A stretch of 34,148 nt of DNA from assembly GCA_024401455.1 (NCBI GenBank), contig JAKSLA010000033.1:1-34148 (forward strand), read 5' to 3'. A program made the translations under genes and the position numbers. Under the pieces are notes generated by a model, which saw nothing but the letters and a program-made list of their open reading frames with translations, ran no database searches and was not told where the DNA came from. Positions 1 through 8,735 of the stretch are shown in pieces. Numbering within the stretch: the stretch's first letter is position 1; each line of letters opens with the position of its first letter. Origin of the DNA: Paludibacteraceae bacterium (GTDB lineage: Bacteria; Bacteroidota; Bacteroidia; Bacteroidales; Paludibacteraceae).

Positions 1-2813
1 CCGTTTCTCGTGGCAATTCCAAACAATGAAATGAATCCGATCAGGGCAGGAATACTAACCACACCGCCCATCAAGGCGACACTGACCACTCCTCCTATCA
101 GCGCCAAAGGAAGGTTCAGCAACACCACCATCGTCGTACGCGCCTCCTTAAACTCCCGATAGAGCAAGCCAAATATCAGCAATATGGAGAAAATGGAGGT
201 AATCATAATGATACGGGAGGCCGCCTGCTCACTCTCAAACTGGCCACCATATTGCACATAATACCCTTCCGGAAGTGTCATATTCTTCTTTATAGCACGT
301 CGGATATCCTTTACAACACCGCGTAAATCCCGATCCACCACATTGGCAGAGATGACAATTCTACGCGCCACATTCTCATGGTTAATCGTATTGGGACCCA
401 TCGAGGAGACGAAATTCGCCAAATCGTGAAACGGCACCTTGCTTCCATTCGCATCCACCAACATCTCTTTAATCGCATTGATATCGCCACGGAAAGCCGA
501 ATCCACACGAAGCACCAACTCATAATTATTGCTGCCCTCATAAACATTGGAAACCACCTTTCCGGCTAAAAGCGTCTCCACCATTGTCGAGAACTGAGGG
601 ATAGTAACTCCATACTTCACCAACATCTCACGGCGAGGGGTAATTTTCAACTGAGGGCGCTCAACCTGCTGTTCAATCATCAAGTCTGCCACACCTTCCA
701 CCTCACTGACCGTGTTTTTTATCTTGCCTGCCACTTCATAGAGTTTGCTCAAATCATCACCAAACAACTTAATGGCAATATTGGCACGCGTACCCGAAAG
801 CATGGCATCTATTCTGTGCGAGATGGGAGAACCGATCTCCACGTTTACGCCAGGCAACGAATTCAACTTTCTTCGCACCTCCTTTTCTACTTCACTCTTT
901 GAACGACTCTTCAATACGAATGGTGCCTCCAATTCAGAGACATTTACGCCCAACGCATGCTCATCCAACTCCGAACGGCCCGTCTTCCTTCCCACCGTGG
1001 TGATTTCAGGAACAGAGAGAAGCGCCTCCTCTGCCATGCGACCTATCTTGTCCGACTCTTCCAACGAAACGCCCGGAATTGTATTGACATTGATCGTAAA
1101 CGAGCCTTCGTTGAACGACGGCAAGAAACTGCGGCCAAAGCCCCAGAAGAGCACCAACGACAAAAAGAAGCAAATCGAAACGACAGTCAAGATCGGTTTT
1201 CGAATCGGCAATGCCCTTTCCAACAAGATGCGATACAACTGCTTCATCTTGACCACCCACGCAGGCTCCGTTGCATCCTTTCCCGAAGATTTGAGCAAAT
1301 AACTACACAATACGGGTGTCAAAGTCAACGCCACAATCGTAGAGGCGAACAAAGAGACCACAAATGAGATGCCAAGCGGCACCAACATACGGCCCTCCAT
1401 TCCCGAAAGGAAGAACAATGGAATAAAGGTCGCCACAATAATCAAGGTGGAATTGAGGATCGGCATACGCACCTCCTTGGAGGCATTGAAGATCAAATCC
1501 AACTTGGAGAGTTGCTGTTCCTTGGGCAACAATGCGTTTTCACGCAATCGCTTATAGATATTCTCCACATCGACTATCGCATCATCGACCAACGAACCGA
1601 TAGCAATCGCCACACCACCCAAACTCATCGTATTGATAGAGAAGCCCAAGAGATTCAACACGACAAATGTCATCATTACCGACAACGGTATGGTAACCAA
1701 CGAGATGACTGTTGTACGCACATTCATCAAGAAGAGGAAGAGGACAATGACCACCAATACGCCTCCTTCGATAAGAGAATCTTTGACGTTATCTATTGAA
1801 CTCTCTATAAAAGTCGATTGCTTGAAAATATCCGTCGAAATCTTCACATCAGAAGGCAAACTTTTTTGCAGATCGGCCAACACCTGCTCTATATTTTCCG
1901 TCAATTCAATCGTTCCCGTATTCGGCTGTTTCGTGACGGTAAGCAACACGGCATTATGGGCTCTCTCCGAAGCCACGCCCAACTTAGGGAATTTCGCGCC
2001 CACCTTCACGTTGGCTACATTCTCCAACAGAATAGAACCGTTCTTATCATATTTAACCACGGCGTGCCCCAACTGCTCTACATCAAAATCCGAAAGCAGA
2101 CAACGAACAATGTACTCATTTCCATAAGCATACATCGTACCGCCCGACGCATTACGCGTCAAGCCCGACGTTGCCGCCAAAACATCATCGAGAGTCACCC
2201 CGTAGTGCTTCATTCGAAGCGGATCCAAATTGATTTGGTACTCCTTGATGTCGCCGCCCAAAATAGAGACCTGCGAGACACCTCCCACGGCAAGCAAACG
2301 AGGACGTATGGTCCAATCGGCCAAAGTGCGCAAATCCATCAGAGACGTGGAAGAATCGGCCTGCCCCGAATCGGCCGTCAAGCCAATAATCATCATCTCG
2401 CCCAAAATAGAAGACTGTGGACCTAAGATCGGCTCACCCACCCCTTCGGGCAACTGATCACCTACGACAGAGAGTTTCTCCGCCACAATCTGACGCGCTA
2501 AATAAATGTCCGTTCCCCAGTCAAACTCCACCCACACAACAGAGAATCCCGTCGTAGAAGAGGAGCGCACCCTACGCACATCCGTAGCACCGTTCAACAC
2601 GGTTTCGATGGGGAATGTCACCATTCGCTCCACCTCTTCCGGTGCCATACCCTCTGCCTCCGTCATCACTACAACCGTAGGCGCACTAAGGTCGGGAAAG
2701 ACATCCACCTCCATCTTTGTAATAGTATGGAATCCAAAAACAATCAGTAAGACTGAACCCACCAAGACAGCCAATCGGCTGCCCAATGACATCTGTATGA
2801 TTTTATTCAACAT
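1..2813 (-). CDS. Heavy-metal efflux RND transporter, CzcA/CusA family (partial, C-terminus outside window)
   Basis: Inner-membrane proton-driven pump of a tripartite metal exporter. The frame is open from an ATG at 2813 to the left edge, giving 937 residues; the family is about 1,030-1,050 long, so roughly the last 100 are missing. Seen directly: an N-terminal membrane segment (about residues 10-30), VDVFPDLSAPTV soon after it, the TM4 proton-relay motif GSLVDDAIVDVEN at about 406-418 with Asp410/Asp411, and FGIATRN near the cut edge. The porter domain carries RIDAMLSGTRANIAIKLFG, closer to what I know of CzcA-type pumps (divalent metals) than to CusA (Cu/Ag), so the metal is left open. It starts 11 bp after the adaptor gene's stop, so the two are co-transcribed. 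The family call is near certain. Confidence 0.95.
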   Translation of the reverse strand, partial: MLNKIIQMSLGSRLAVLVGSVLLIVFGFHTITKMEVDVFPDLSAPTVVVMTEAEGMAPEEVERMVTFPIETVLNGATDVRRVRSSSTTGFSVVWVEFDWGTDIYLARQIVAEKLSVVGDQLPEGVGEPILGPQSSILGEMMIIGLTADSGQADSSTSLMDLRTLADWTIRPRLLAVGGVSQVSILGGDIKEYQINLDPLRMKHYGVTLDDVLAATSGLTRNASGGTMYAYGNEYIVRCLLSDFDVEQLGHAVVKYDKNGSILLENVANVKVGAKFPKLGVASERAHNAVLLTVTKQPNTGTIELTENIEQVLADLQKSLPSDVKISTDIFKQSTFIESSIDNVKDSLIEGGVLVVIVLFLFLMNVRTTVISLVTIPLSVMMTFVVLNLLGFSINTMSLGGVAIAIGSLVDDAIVDVENIYKRLRENALLPKEQQLSKLDLIFNASKEVRMPILNSTLIIVATFIPLFFLSGMEGRMLVPLGISFVVSLFASTIVALTLTPVLCSYLLKSSGKDATEPAWVVKMKQLYRILLERALPIRKPILTVVSICFFLSLVLFWGFGRSFLPSFNEGSFTINVNTIPGVSLEESDKIGRMAEEALLSVPEITTVGRKTGRSELDEHALGVNVSELEAPFVLKSRSKSEVEKEVRRKLNSLPGVNVEIGSPISHRIDAMLSGTRANIAIKLFGDDLSKLYEVAGKIKNTVSEVEGVADLMIEQQVERPQLKITPRREMLVKYGVTIPQFSTMVETLLAGKVVSNVYEGSNNYELVLRVDSAFRGDINAIKEMLVDANGSKVPFHDLANFVSSMGPNTINHENVARRIVISANVVDRDLRGVVKDIRRAIKKNMTLPEGYYVQYGGQFESEQAASRIIMITSIFSILLIFGLLYREFKEARTTMVVLLNLPLALIGGVVSVALMGGVVSIPALIGFISLFGIATRN

Positions 2814-2824
2814 TGCCGAAAGTA

Positions 2825-4081
2825 TTAATGGTTATGACTATGACCTTCCGGAATGGAGGATGACATCGACGCCAACTTCACTTGATATGCGCCCTTAACC
2901 ACCAAACAGTCACCCGCCTTCAAACCAGAAAGCACTTTTATGCGAATGCCATCGCTCTCTCCCAATTTAACCGGCATCTTTCGGTAAAGACCTATACACT
3001 CTTGCACATAGACAAAATTGAGTCCTTGCTCCTCGGTCACCGCCGACAAAGGAATAGACAACACGTCTTTCTCCTCGTTTCCAAGAAGAAAAACTTCCAC
3101 ATAACTATCAGAAAGGAAATTACCCTTATTATCAAATTCAAATGTCACAGGAACAAAAGATGAGGCCGAGGAGGACTTGCCATACGAAAGCAACTTACCA
3201 TTCATCTTATCCAGCGAATAGGTCTCAGAACCATACGAAGGAATAAAGTTCGCCGAACGGAAAGAGCGTAACTGACGGAATCCACAAGCCGGAACATCGG
3301 CTACCAACTGCAGGCGATTGTTTTTCGAAACCACCGCAATAGGCTGGCCTACAGCCACATATTCACCTTGTTTCACCATCCATTGCTTTAAATAGCCCGA
3401 AGTCTTTGACACTACTTTGATGCCTGACGAAGTGGCATGGGAGGAAGAGGCTTGATAGGCAATCCGTGCCTGTTTATAAGCCAACTGAGCCTCGTCAAAT
3501 CGCTTTTGAGAGACAACGCCATCCTTCAATAAGGCCTGAACTCGTTCAAACTCTTTCTCGGCCGACTCATATTCAGCCTTTACCTTTTCAAACGAATCGC
3601 CCCCTTGCAACGTATTGGATGAGATGGATGCCAATAGGGCACCCGCTGAGACAGCAGAGCCTTCCGTAGCATTGCTCAACGTTGCTATACCGGCAGCGGT
3701 AGCCACCACCATCGTCTCGTCACTATTGGTTGTCAGTAACTGTCCTCCGACATGAAGGACAGAAAAGAAGGAACCCAAACGGAGCGTGTCCACCTCGACG
3801 CCCACCCTTGCAGCCTGCTTTGTGGAAAGATGAATGAGGCCATCTTCATCGTGATGATGTCCTTTATGGTCAGGAGCATCATGGTCATGATCGTGCTCCT
3901 CCTCTTCTTCCTCATCCGCATGGTCGTGGTCATGATCATCGTCCTCATCCGCATCATGGTCATGATGATGCTCTTCCGCCTCATCATGGTGATGCCCCTG
4001 CTCATGCGAATGACAAGCAGCCATAGAAAAAGAAAAGAAAAGAAAAAAAGAGAAGAGTAAAGTATAATTAATTTTTCTCAT
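2825..4081 (-). CDS. Periplasmic adaptor (membrane fusion) lipoprotein of metal RND efflux, with His-rich leader
   Basis: CusB/CzcB-type adaptor linking the RND pump to an outer-membrane channel. I chose the ATG at 4081 (418 residues), because it gives a proper signal peptide ending in SMAAC, a lipobox with Cys23; the frame stays open upstream without a plausible signal. Residues about 24-85 are almost only His, Asp and Glu (for example HHHDHDADEDDDHDHDHADE), likely a metal-binding tail on the outer face of its membrane. Then follow a beta-barrel/lipoyl half-motif, a helical hairpin (FEKVKAEYESAEKEFERVQ), a second lipoyl half (GYLKQWMVKQGEYVAVGQP) and a membrane-proximal domain. The protein ends in HSHNH. 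It lies between the small His-rich gene and the pump gene. Function is sure; metal specificity is not. Confidence 0.93.
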   Translation of the reverse strand: MRKINYTLLFSFFLFFSFSMAACHSHEQGHHHDEAEEHHHDHDADEDDDHDHDHADEEEEEEHDHDHDAPDHKGHHHDEDGLIHLSTKQAARVGVEVDTLRLGSFFSVLHVGGQLLTTNSDETMVVATAAGIATLSNATEGSAVSAGALLASISSNTLQGGDSFEKVKAEYESAEKEFERVQALLKDGVVSQKRFDEAQLAYKQARIAYQASSSHATSSGIKVVSKTSGYLKQWMVKQGEYVAVGQPIAVVSKNNRLQLVADVPACGFRQLRSFRSANFIPSYGSETYSLDKMNGKLLSYGKSSSASSFVPVTFEFDNKGNFLSDSYVEVFLLGNEEKDVLSIPLSAVTEEQGLNFVYVQECIGLYRKMPVKLGESDGIRIKVLSGLKAGDCLVVKGAYQVKLASMSSSIPEGHSHNH

Positions 4082-4219
4082 TATAATCCTAAAAAAGAAG
4101 TATTTATAAACTAAACAATACCCCCACTCAAAATCCATCGAGCACGTCAATAATGGGTACGTAATCGCTGATTGAAGGGGAAAGCGAGCAAAATATTCCG
4201 TTTAATGTAAACAAGAATA

Positions 4220-4630
4220 TCAACAAAGGAAAACAGGAGGAGCGCGCCCTGCTTTTAGAGAAAAATACCCTTGGGGCAGCGGAGGAAATGTAAAAGAAAT
4301 CGAATATATGATTTGCTGCAACCTCCATAAATTCATCTTTTTAAAAAAGAAGACGCCGCCCAAAAGAAACAATGAAACACCTAAAAAACAAGCGACAAAC
4401 TTTAGCAGATATTGAGGCAAAAAAGAGAAATGGATAATGCAATTATCCGGATGGGAATCATCGGAAGGCGCATGATGCGTATGTTCGTCATTTACCGCAT
4501 GATCTTGCTCACACTCAATACGTTCGAAGCAAAGTTGCTCTTGGTGGTGATGATGAGGAAGGGAGGCCATGACCAAAGAGGCTATGACCAAAACTACAAT
4601 CAACAATATATTGCGCTTCCTTTTTTTCAT
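4220..4630 (-). CDS. Small histidine-rich membrane protein heading the metal-efflux operon
   Basis: Protein of 136 residues with no function I can assign. Visible features: a basic start MKKRKR, a hydrophobic segment (about 8-24), then a His/Asp/Glu-rich stretch (HHHHQEQ at about 26-32, with DEHTHHAPSDDSHPDN further on), a second hydrophobic segment (about 73-97), and a Pro- and aromatic-rich tail. Two membrane segments with the His-rich stretch between them would put the His-rich loop outside the cytoplasm. It is on the same strand as the adaptor and pump, 138 bp ahead of the adaptor's start, so it probably belongs to the metal operon as a binding or sensing partner. Similar short His-rich proteins occur beside metal efflux genes in Bacteroidetes; that link is from memory. 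The coding call is good; the role is inferred. Confidence 0.75.
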   Translation of the reverse strand: MKKRKRNILLIVVLVIASLVMASLPHHHHQEQLCFERIECEQDHAVNDEHTHHAPSDDSHPDNCIIHFSFLPQYLLKFVACFLGVSLFLLGGVFFFKKMNLWRLQQIIYSISFTFPPLPQGYFSLKAGRAPPVFLC

Positions 4631-4634
4631 GTTA

Positions 4635-4664
4635 CAAATTTACGGAAAAGGAAATGCAACCAAA
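4635..4664 (-). promoter_or_regulatory. Possible promoter of the metal-efflux operon
   Basis: On the minus strand TAAATTTG (4642-4635) fits the Bacteroidetes -7 box TAnnTTTG, and TTTG lies 18 bases further upstream (4664-4661); the usual spacing is about 19-21. If used, transcription would begin at or near the start codon at 4630, leaving almost no leader. The region is AT-rich, so chance is a real alternative. Confidence 0.3.
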
Positions 4665-4713
4665 TTGCAAAATATCATTTTTTGCAGAATATTATAAGGT
4701 GACCTTTGTAACT

Positions 4714-5925
4714 TTATTCGCACCCACAAGGGGTGCCCCTACAAATTGGGCCAATCAAACAATAGGCCATGAATTCAGATTCATCACGAATATAAGTCAA
4801 AGGGAGAAAGCCCCTTTCTATTTTCCCATCCTTAATTACGAGCGGATGTTCTTCCTTCATTTGAGAGACAAAAGCACGCAACTCCGTTGAATCGATTCCA
4901 TGCCATATCGTATAACGACCAACTGCCTGCGAAGCCACATAACGCTCAAAAATGACATGAGCAACCACGCCCATATTATAGCGCAAATTCAGTTCTACAC
5001 AAGGATGCAAGAAAACACCTTCGGGAGAGTCACAGATCATCATATCAATACCAAAATAGCCCTCATAATGAGGAGCTAAATGTTCGGACAGGATTTCCAT
5101 CAATGCAGTACGCGCTTCGTCCAAAACTGCGGTTGATACATATTCCGCCAACAGTTGCTCGATACGCTCATCCGAGGCCAAAAGATTGCCACGATAAGTT
5201 CCCGCGACATCCGTCTGAAAGTATGAATAACCCACAAAAGTGAGTTCAGTGCCACTAACCCGAAACTCCATAGCGAAATCTTGCAACTTCGTATAACGAG
5301 GTTCACAAACCACCTCTCCTTGCCGTTTCAAGACATTGTTACACCACGCCGCAACAGAATCCGTCCATCCGCTACGCACCCATAAAAGCCCCTTGCCACT
5401 ACCCGACCACGGCGACTTCATCAGACAAGCAGAGTGAAACGACTCAACAGCGTTTGACAAATCTTCCAAAGAGGAGGCCACAACAGGAATCTTTACACGA
5501 GCATCCAAAGCCCTCTTCGCCTGCATCTGCTTCAAGATAGCAACGGCAAACTGACGACCAGAGAGTTTTCTGTATGCCGCCAAATCAGGCATAGATACTT
5601 TACCGCCACATAGATGTTCTAAACGATCTTCTAAGGCAGGACTCCATCCCCAAGGAATGAAAACATCATCCGAAGAATACACATAATCATCCTCAGACAC
5701 CCACTTCGCACTAATTTTCAAAGCATCAAAAATATCCTTCATATAATCTGAAGGAATATCGCACTGCATTAAAATCAACGAGTTAGCATCATTCTGTGCA
5801 TACCACACAGGAAGCAACGACATATCAGAAGCCAAACGGCGGGCAGGCTTGGGGGCATCATAGCGTTTTTTGCCATGGGCTATCGCCAAATCATTCTCCG
5901 GATTGAATAAATATATGTTTCGCAT
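4714..5925 (-). CDS. Conserved hypothetical protein with ATP-grasp-like features
   Basis: Protein of 403 residues starting at the ATG at 5925 (MRNIYLFNPENDLAIA); further upstream the frame reads as non-protein-like. The start NPENDLA is one I associate with an uncharacterised Bacteroidetes family. The middle resembles an ATP-grasp fold: a nucleotide-binding lysine strand followed by a Gly-rich loop (LMKSPWSGSGKGLLW), then VVCEPRYTKLQDFAMEF, and near the end HYEGYFGIDMMI and a metal-ligand-like motif CVELNLRYNMG. That would make it a carboxylate-amine ligase of unknown substrate. The last residues (about CRGTPCGCE) are encoded by a copy of the dispersed GC-rich repeat, so the natural C-terminus has probably been replaced. 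It stands alone, upstream of the metal operon on the same strand. Confidence 0.8.
   Translation of the reverse strand: MRNIYLFNPENDLAIAHGKKRYDAPKPARRLASDMSLLPVWYAQNDANSLILMQCDIPSDYMKDIFDALKISAKWVSEDDYVYSSDDVFIPWGWSPALEDRLEHLCGGKVSMPDLAAYRKLSGRQFAVAILKQMQAKRALDARVKIPVVASSLEDLSNAVESFHSACLMKSPWSGSGKGLLWVRSGWTDSVAAWCNNVLKRQGEVVCEPRYTKLQDFAMEFRVSGTELTFVGYSYFQTDVAGTYRGNLLASDERIEQLLAEYVSTAVLDEARTALMEILSEHLAPHYEGYFGIDMMICDSPEGVFLHPCVELNLRYNMGVVAHVIFERYVASQAVGRYTIWHGIDSTELRAFVSQMKEEHPLVIKDGKIERGFLPLTYIRDESEFMAYCLIGPICRGTPCGCE
4720..4750. repeat. Dispersed GC-rich hairpin repeat, copy 1
   Basis: On the plus strand it holds GCACCC, a 5-base loop, and GGGTGC, then CCCCTACAAATTGGGC. The tail matches the GCCCCTACAAAATGGGC junction of the array at 14313-14405. 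It lies in the last codons of the ATP-grasp-like gene and so encodes that protein's tail. It may also act as a transcription stop. Confidence 0.55.
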
Positions 5926-6026
5926 AAGTTTGTGCCTTTGTTTGAAATACCTATTTACTGTTTTTCCCGACAAAAGGAGATGTAGTCTAAACCAATACAA
6001 AAATACCCTATGACATCTTCAAGAGA

Positions 6027-6302
6027 TCATTTTGAGACGGCACGCACAGGCGCACCATAATACCTGGGATACGTTACCCTACTTGGATAAGATGACTCCT
6101 CTTTTACAAAATCAGTAGCCCCTTTAAAATAAATGGCATAAGGAGCCGAATAACTGTCACCCATCATTTCATCTTTTCGTATGTCAGAAGACCTCAACAA
6201 ACACTCTTGATCGCCCAAAGGGATTCTGGAGGAATCCATATAACCAGCAAGAGGAATAAAGATCGTATTATGATTCCTTTTTGAAGTTCCAATAAAACCT
6301 TT
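6027..6302 (-). pseudogene. C-terminal remnant of a FISUMP-like surface protein
   Basis: The frame is open only from just after a TAG at 6305-6303. It reads like the C-terminal end of a Fibrobacter succinogenes major paralogous (FISUMP) domain protein: NTIFIPLAGYMDSSRIPLGD, then ECLLRSSDI, SAPYAIYF, and the terminal RYYGAPVRAVSK, which matches the usual RxxGxPVRPV-type ending. At about 91 residues, with no signal peptide and no N-terminal part upstream in any frame I could see, it is a fragment. An internal ATG at 6239 could give a 70-residue product, but it would begin inside the domain. Such proteins are secreted surface proteins in Bacteroidetes. The call rests on motif memory. Confidence 0.6.
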
Positions 6303-6419
6303 CTAAAACCAGGCAAACTTAATCAAACATAAAGATTTAAACAATAAATTTCACTTCTAAAATGGTAATACTTTTAGATTCCAAAGTTTGAAGCCATTCA
6401 AGAATAGGCAAACAGACAA

Positions 6420-6446
6420 GAGAGGCCACCCGGAATCCGGATGGCC
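6420..6446 (-). terminator. Terminator after the OmpA gene
   Basis: A 10-bp stem (GGCCATCCGG / CCGGGTGGCC, one G-U pair) with a 3-base loop at 6424-6446 lies about 30 bases after the OmpA stop. The downstream minus-strand sequence is moderately T-rich (TCTCTTGTCTG). Confidence 0.7.
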
Positions 6447-6476
6447 TTTCCAATTATTTTAATGCTTACTTAAGAA

Positions 6477-7922
6477 TTATTCCTTAGTAACCATCTTTTG
6501 ATATACGATGTTGAACTCTACACGACGGTTCTCAGCGCGACCAGCCTTAGTCTTGTTATCAGCAACTGGCTTGTCTTGACCGAAACCTGCAGAAGTCATA
6601 CGATTGTCAGCGATACCCTTCTTAACGAGGTAATCTCTAACGGCTGCAGCACGATCCTCAGAAAGTTTTTGGTTCTTGTCTGCCTTACCTACGTTATCAG
6701 TGTGACCAGAGATCTCCAACTTGATGTTAGGATAAGCATTCATGATATTAACGATCTTATCAAGGATTGGGTTAGAAGCCTTCTTGATAGTTGACTTACC
6801 AGTCTCGAATTGGATACCGTGAACAGCTTGCTTGAATGTCTTCAACTCCTCTTCCTTCATCTTAGGGCAACCGTTGTTCTCGGCTACACCAGCTTGGTTA
6901 GGACATGCATCCTTCCAATCAGGAATTCCGTCACCGTCAGAATCAATCTCACAACCGTTAGCGTCAACGTGACCCTTAGCCTCAGCAGGAGTACCAGGAC
7001 ACTTCTCCAAGTAACCTGCTACACCGTCACCGTCAGTATCAACTGGGCAACCCTTCTCGTCAACTTGAACACCAGCAGGAGTGTCAGCACATTGATCCAA
7101 GTAGTCTGCAACGCCGTCCTTATCTGTATCAACTGGACAACCGTTCTCGTCAACTTGAACACCAGCAGGAGTGTTAGGACACTTATCCAAGTAATCAGGC
7201 ACACCGTCCTTATCAGAGTCGATTGGACAACCGTTCTCGTCAACCTTTACACCTTCTGGAGTATCAGGACACTTGTCATACTTGTTAGGCACACCATCCT
7301 TATCCTTATCTGCTGGCTTGAATGCGAAGCTATAAGTTACACCAAGGCTGTGAAGCAATTGTTGATCGTTGAAATCACCACACTCGCGTTGATCCAAATC
7401 GTCGCTTGTTCCGTAGCCATAACCACACATGTAACGCAAGCCCCAGTGCTCAGTAAGTGCTACATCACAACCTACACCTGCAGTTGGAACGATATCCAAA
7501 CCGTCCTTACCCAAATATCTCTCACTGATGTGAGTCAAATTTCTAACACCTACACCAGCGTAGATGAATGGACGCCATGCATAGTCCTCAGAAAGGATCT
7601 TATACTTAGCAGTCAAATCTCCATAGAACATGTTAGTCTTGAACTCTTGTGAAGTTGACTTAACAGCAGCGTTCAAATCCTCACTTCCGTAACGACCGAA
7701 TGCCAAATAGAGAGATGCATCAAAATATCTGTTCAAATAACGAGAGAAAGACAATGCTCCCATTCCTTGGAACTTTTGTGTAACATCAAAGAAGTTGTTA
7801 CCCAAGTCTCCATTGTACTCTGACTTAACACCGTAAAGACCAATGGTCCATGGGTATTCCTCAGTTTGTGCAGCAGCTGACAAAGAAAGCAATGCTGTAC
7901 CAATTAGAACTATTTTCTTCAT
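6477..7922 (-). CDS. OmpA-family outer-membrane protein with thrombospondin type-3 linker
   Basis: Protein of 481 residues. A signal peptide (about 1-18, cut near SAAAQ) is followed by an eight-strand-type beta-barrel (about 20-200). Residues about 205-354 form five thrombospondin type-3 repeats with DxDxDG calcium-binding loops and paired Cys (DKCPDTP, NGCP). The C-terminal OmpA peptidoglycan-binding domain (about 366-476) shows LEISGHTDNVG with the Asp that contacts meso-diaminopimelate, LSEDRAAAVRDYL, and the terminal NRRVEF. It anchors the outer membrane to the cell wall and is probably abundant. A good terminator and an upstream -7 box flank it, so it is likely transcribed alone. The fold is certain; no specific paralogue name is claimed. 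Confidence 0.96.
   Translation of the reverse strand: MKKIVLIGTALLSLSAAAQTEEYPWTIGLYGVKSEYNGDLGNNFFDVTQKFQGMGALSFSRYLNRYFDASLYLAFGRYGSEDLNAAVKSTSQEFKTNMFYGDLTAKYKILSEDYAWRPFIYAGVGVRNLTHISERYLGKDGLDIVPTAGVGCDVALTEHWGLRYMCGYGYGTSDDLDQRECGDFNDQQLLHSLGVTYSFAFKPADKDKDGVPNKYDKCPDTPEGVKVDENGCPIDSDKDGVPDYLDKCPNTPAGVQVDENGCPVDTDKDGVADYLDQCADTPAGVQVDEKGCPVDTDGDGVAGYLEKCPGTPAEAKGHVDANGCEIDSDGDGIPDWKDACPNQAGVAENNGCPKMKEEELKTFKQAVHGIQFETGKSTIKKASNPILDKIVNIMNAYPNIKLEISGHTDNVGKADKNQKLSEDRAAAVRDYLVKKGIADNRMTSAGFGQDKPVADNKTKAGRAENRRVEFNIVYQKMVTKE
6861..7310 (-). repeat. Tandem 90-bp coding repeats (thrombospondin type-3)
   Basis: Five consecutive units inside the OmpA gene. The first three are exactly 30 codons each and very similar in DNA (VDENGCP...DGVxDYLDxC); the fourth is 32 codons, the last 28. 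Direct repeats of this kind can change number by slippage or recombination. Confidence 0.85.
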
Positions 7923-8059
7923 TTTACTTGTTAAAAGATTTATTATTAATTATAAATTCACAATCTAACACCAGTCTGCCTCACCCCGCACCCGCGCAAT
8001 CAAACGATGCAAAAAGGCACGAGTATTTTATAAGCAATACATCTTTTCTATATTTTTCA

Positions 8060-8067
8060 CAAATATA
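8060..8067 (-). promoter_or_regulatory. Possible -7 box for the OmpA gene
   Basis: TATATTTG on the minus strand fits TAnnTTTG, about 138 bases ahead of the OmpA ATG. No good -33 TTTG is seen at the usual distance and the region is AT-rich, so this is tentative. If correct, the mRNA has a long leader, which is common for abundant outer-membrane proteins. Confidence 0.35.
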
Positions 8068-8129
8068 AAAACAAAGGACGAAAAAAATGAGATTTCAACG
8101 AAAAAAATAACACTTTTTCACCAAAAACA

Positions 8130-8735
8130 TCACTTTGTCAAATTTCTACCTTCCTTTGCCGATGAACTATTGGGCTGTATCAACAAGGCCTGCTCGAATA
8201 GAGATTTGGACTTTTCCATATCCTTTAAATAATATGAATTCCAAGCAGAAAGTATAACAACATCATAATCAAACGGATACAAAGAACACATCCGGTCGAA
8301 ATAGTTGGCTGCCACTTTATAATTGGCCATGTTGTAATACATCAGCCCCCTATAGTAATTTGCCTTGTAATTATTCGGATCCAATTTCAGTATGGCATCA
8401 TATTGCGCCCCGACATTCTTCCACGCCTTCAATTTAGCGGCAGGGAGCACATATCCAAGCCTCGCTTCCACCGATGTTGGCTGCAGATTTATCGCCTTGG
8501 AGTAATAATTCAACGAAACGGTATATTGACCATTCTGATAATAAAGCCACCCCAAACGAAGGTTGACGGCATAGGTGTTCTGCTTCAACCCCTCCAATTC
8601 GGCAGCGGCAGCGGCAAATTGCCCGTCGCCCTCCAACTGATAACTCTTGGAGAAGGCTGAATAGACGTCCGATTGCGCCCAAAGCGACAATGGGAAGAGT
8701 ACCCATACGAAAAGTATGTATCTCAAAACGACCAT
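8130..8735 (-). CDS. Secreted TPR-repeat protein
   Basis: Protein of 201 residues with a signal peptide (MVVLRYILFVWVLFPLSLWA, cut before QSD) followed by about four tetratricopeptide repeats, recognisable by spaced W/Y, G, Y, A positions: LRLGWLYYQNGQYTVSLNYY, then ANYYRGLMYYNMANYKVAANYF, and a last one around ILSAWNSYYLKDMEKSKSLFEQAL. TPR proteins act as scaffolds, here in the periplasm. Its start overlaps the end of the barrel gene by 13 bp, so the two are translationally coupled and probably work together. No catalytic motif is seen. The TPR call is strong; the partner is inferred. Confidence 0.88.
   Translation of the reverse strand: MVVLRYILFVWVLFPLSLWAQSDVYSAFSKSYQLEGDGQFAAAAAELEGLKQNTYAVNLRLGWLYYQNGQYTVSLNYYSKAINLQPTSVEARLGYVLPAAKLKAWKNVGAQYDAILKLDPNNYKANYYRGLMYYNMANYKVAANYFDRMCSLYPFDYDVVILSAWNSYYLKDMEKSKSLFEQALLIQPNSSSAKEGRNLTK

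Noticed and set aside
3752-4060. Met- and Ile-rich frames overlapping the adaptor's His-rich leader
   Set aside because: They are frame-shifted or antisense readings of the CAT/GAT-rich His/Asp codons.
6810-7652. Long plus-strand frame opposite the OmpA gene
   Set aside because: It is the mirror of the repetitive thrombospondin and barrel coding sequence, with low-complexity Thr/Val/Leu content and no family match.
8060-8110. Riboswitch or structured leader ahead of OmpA
   Set aside because: The region is AT-rich without a stable long-range stem that I can find by eye.
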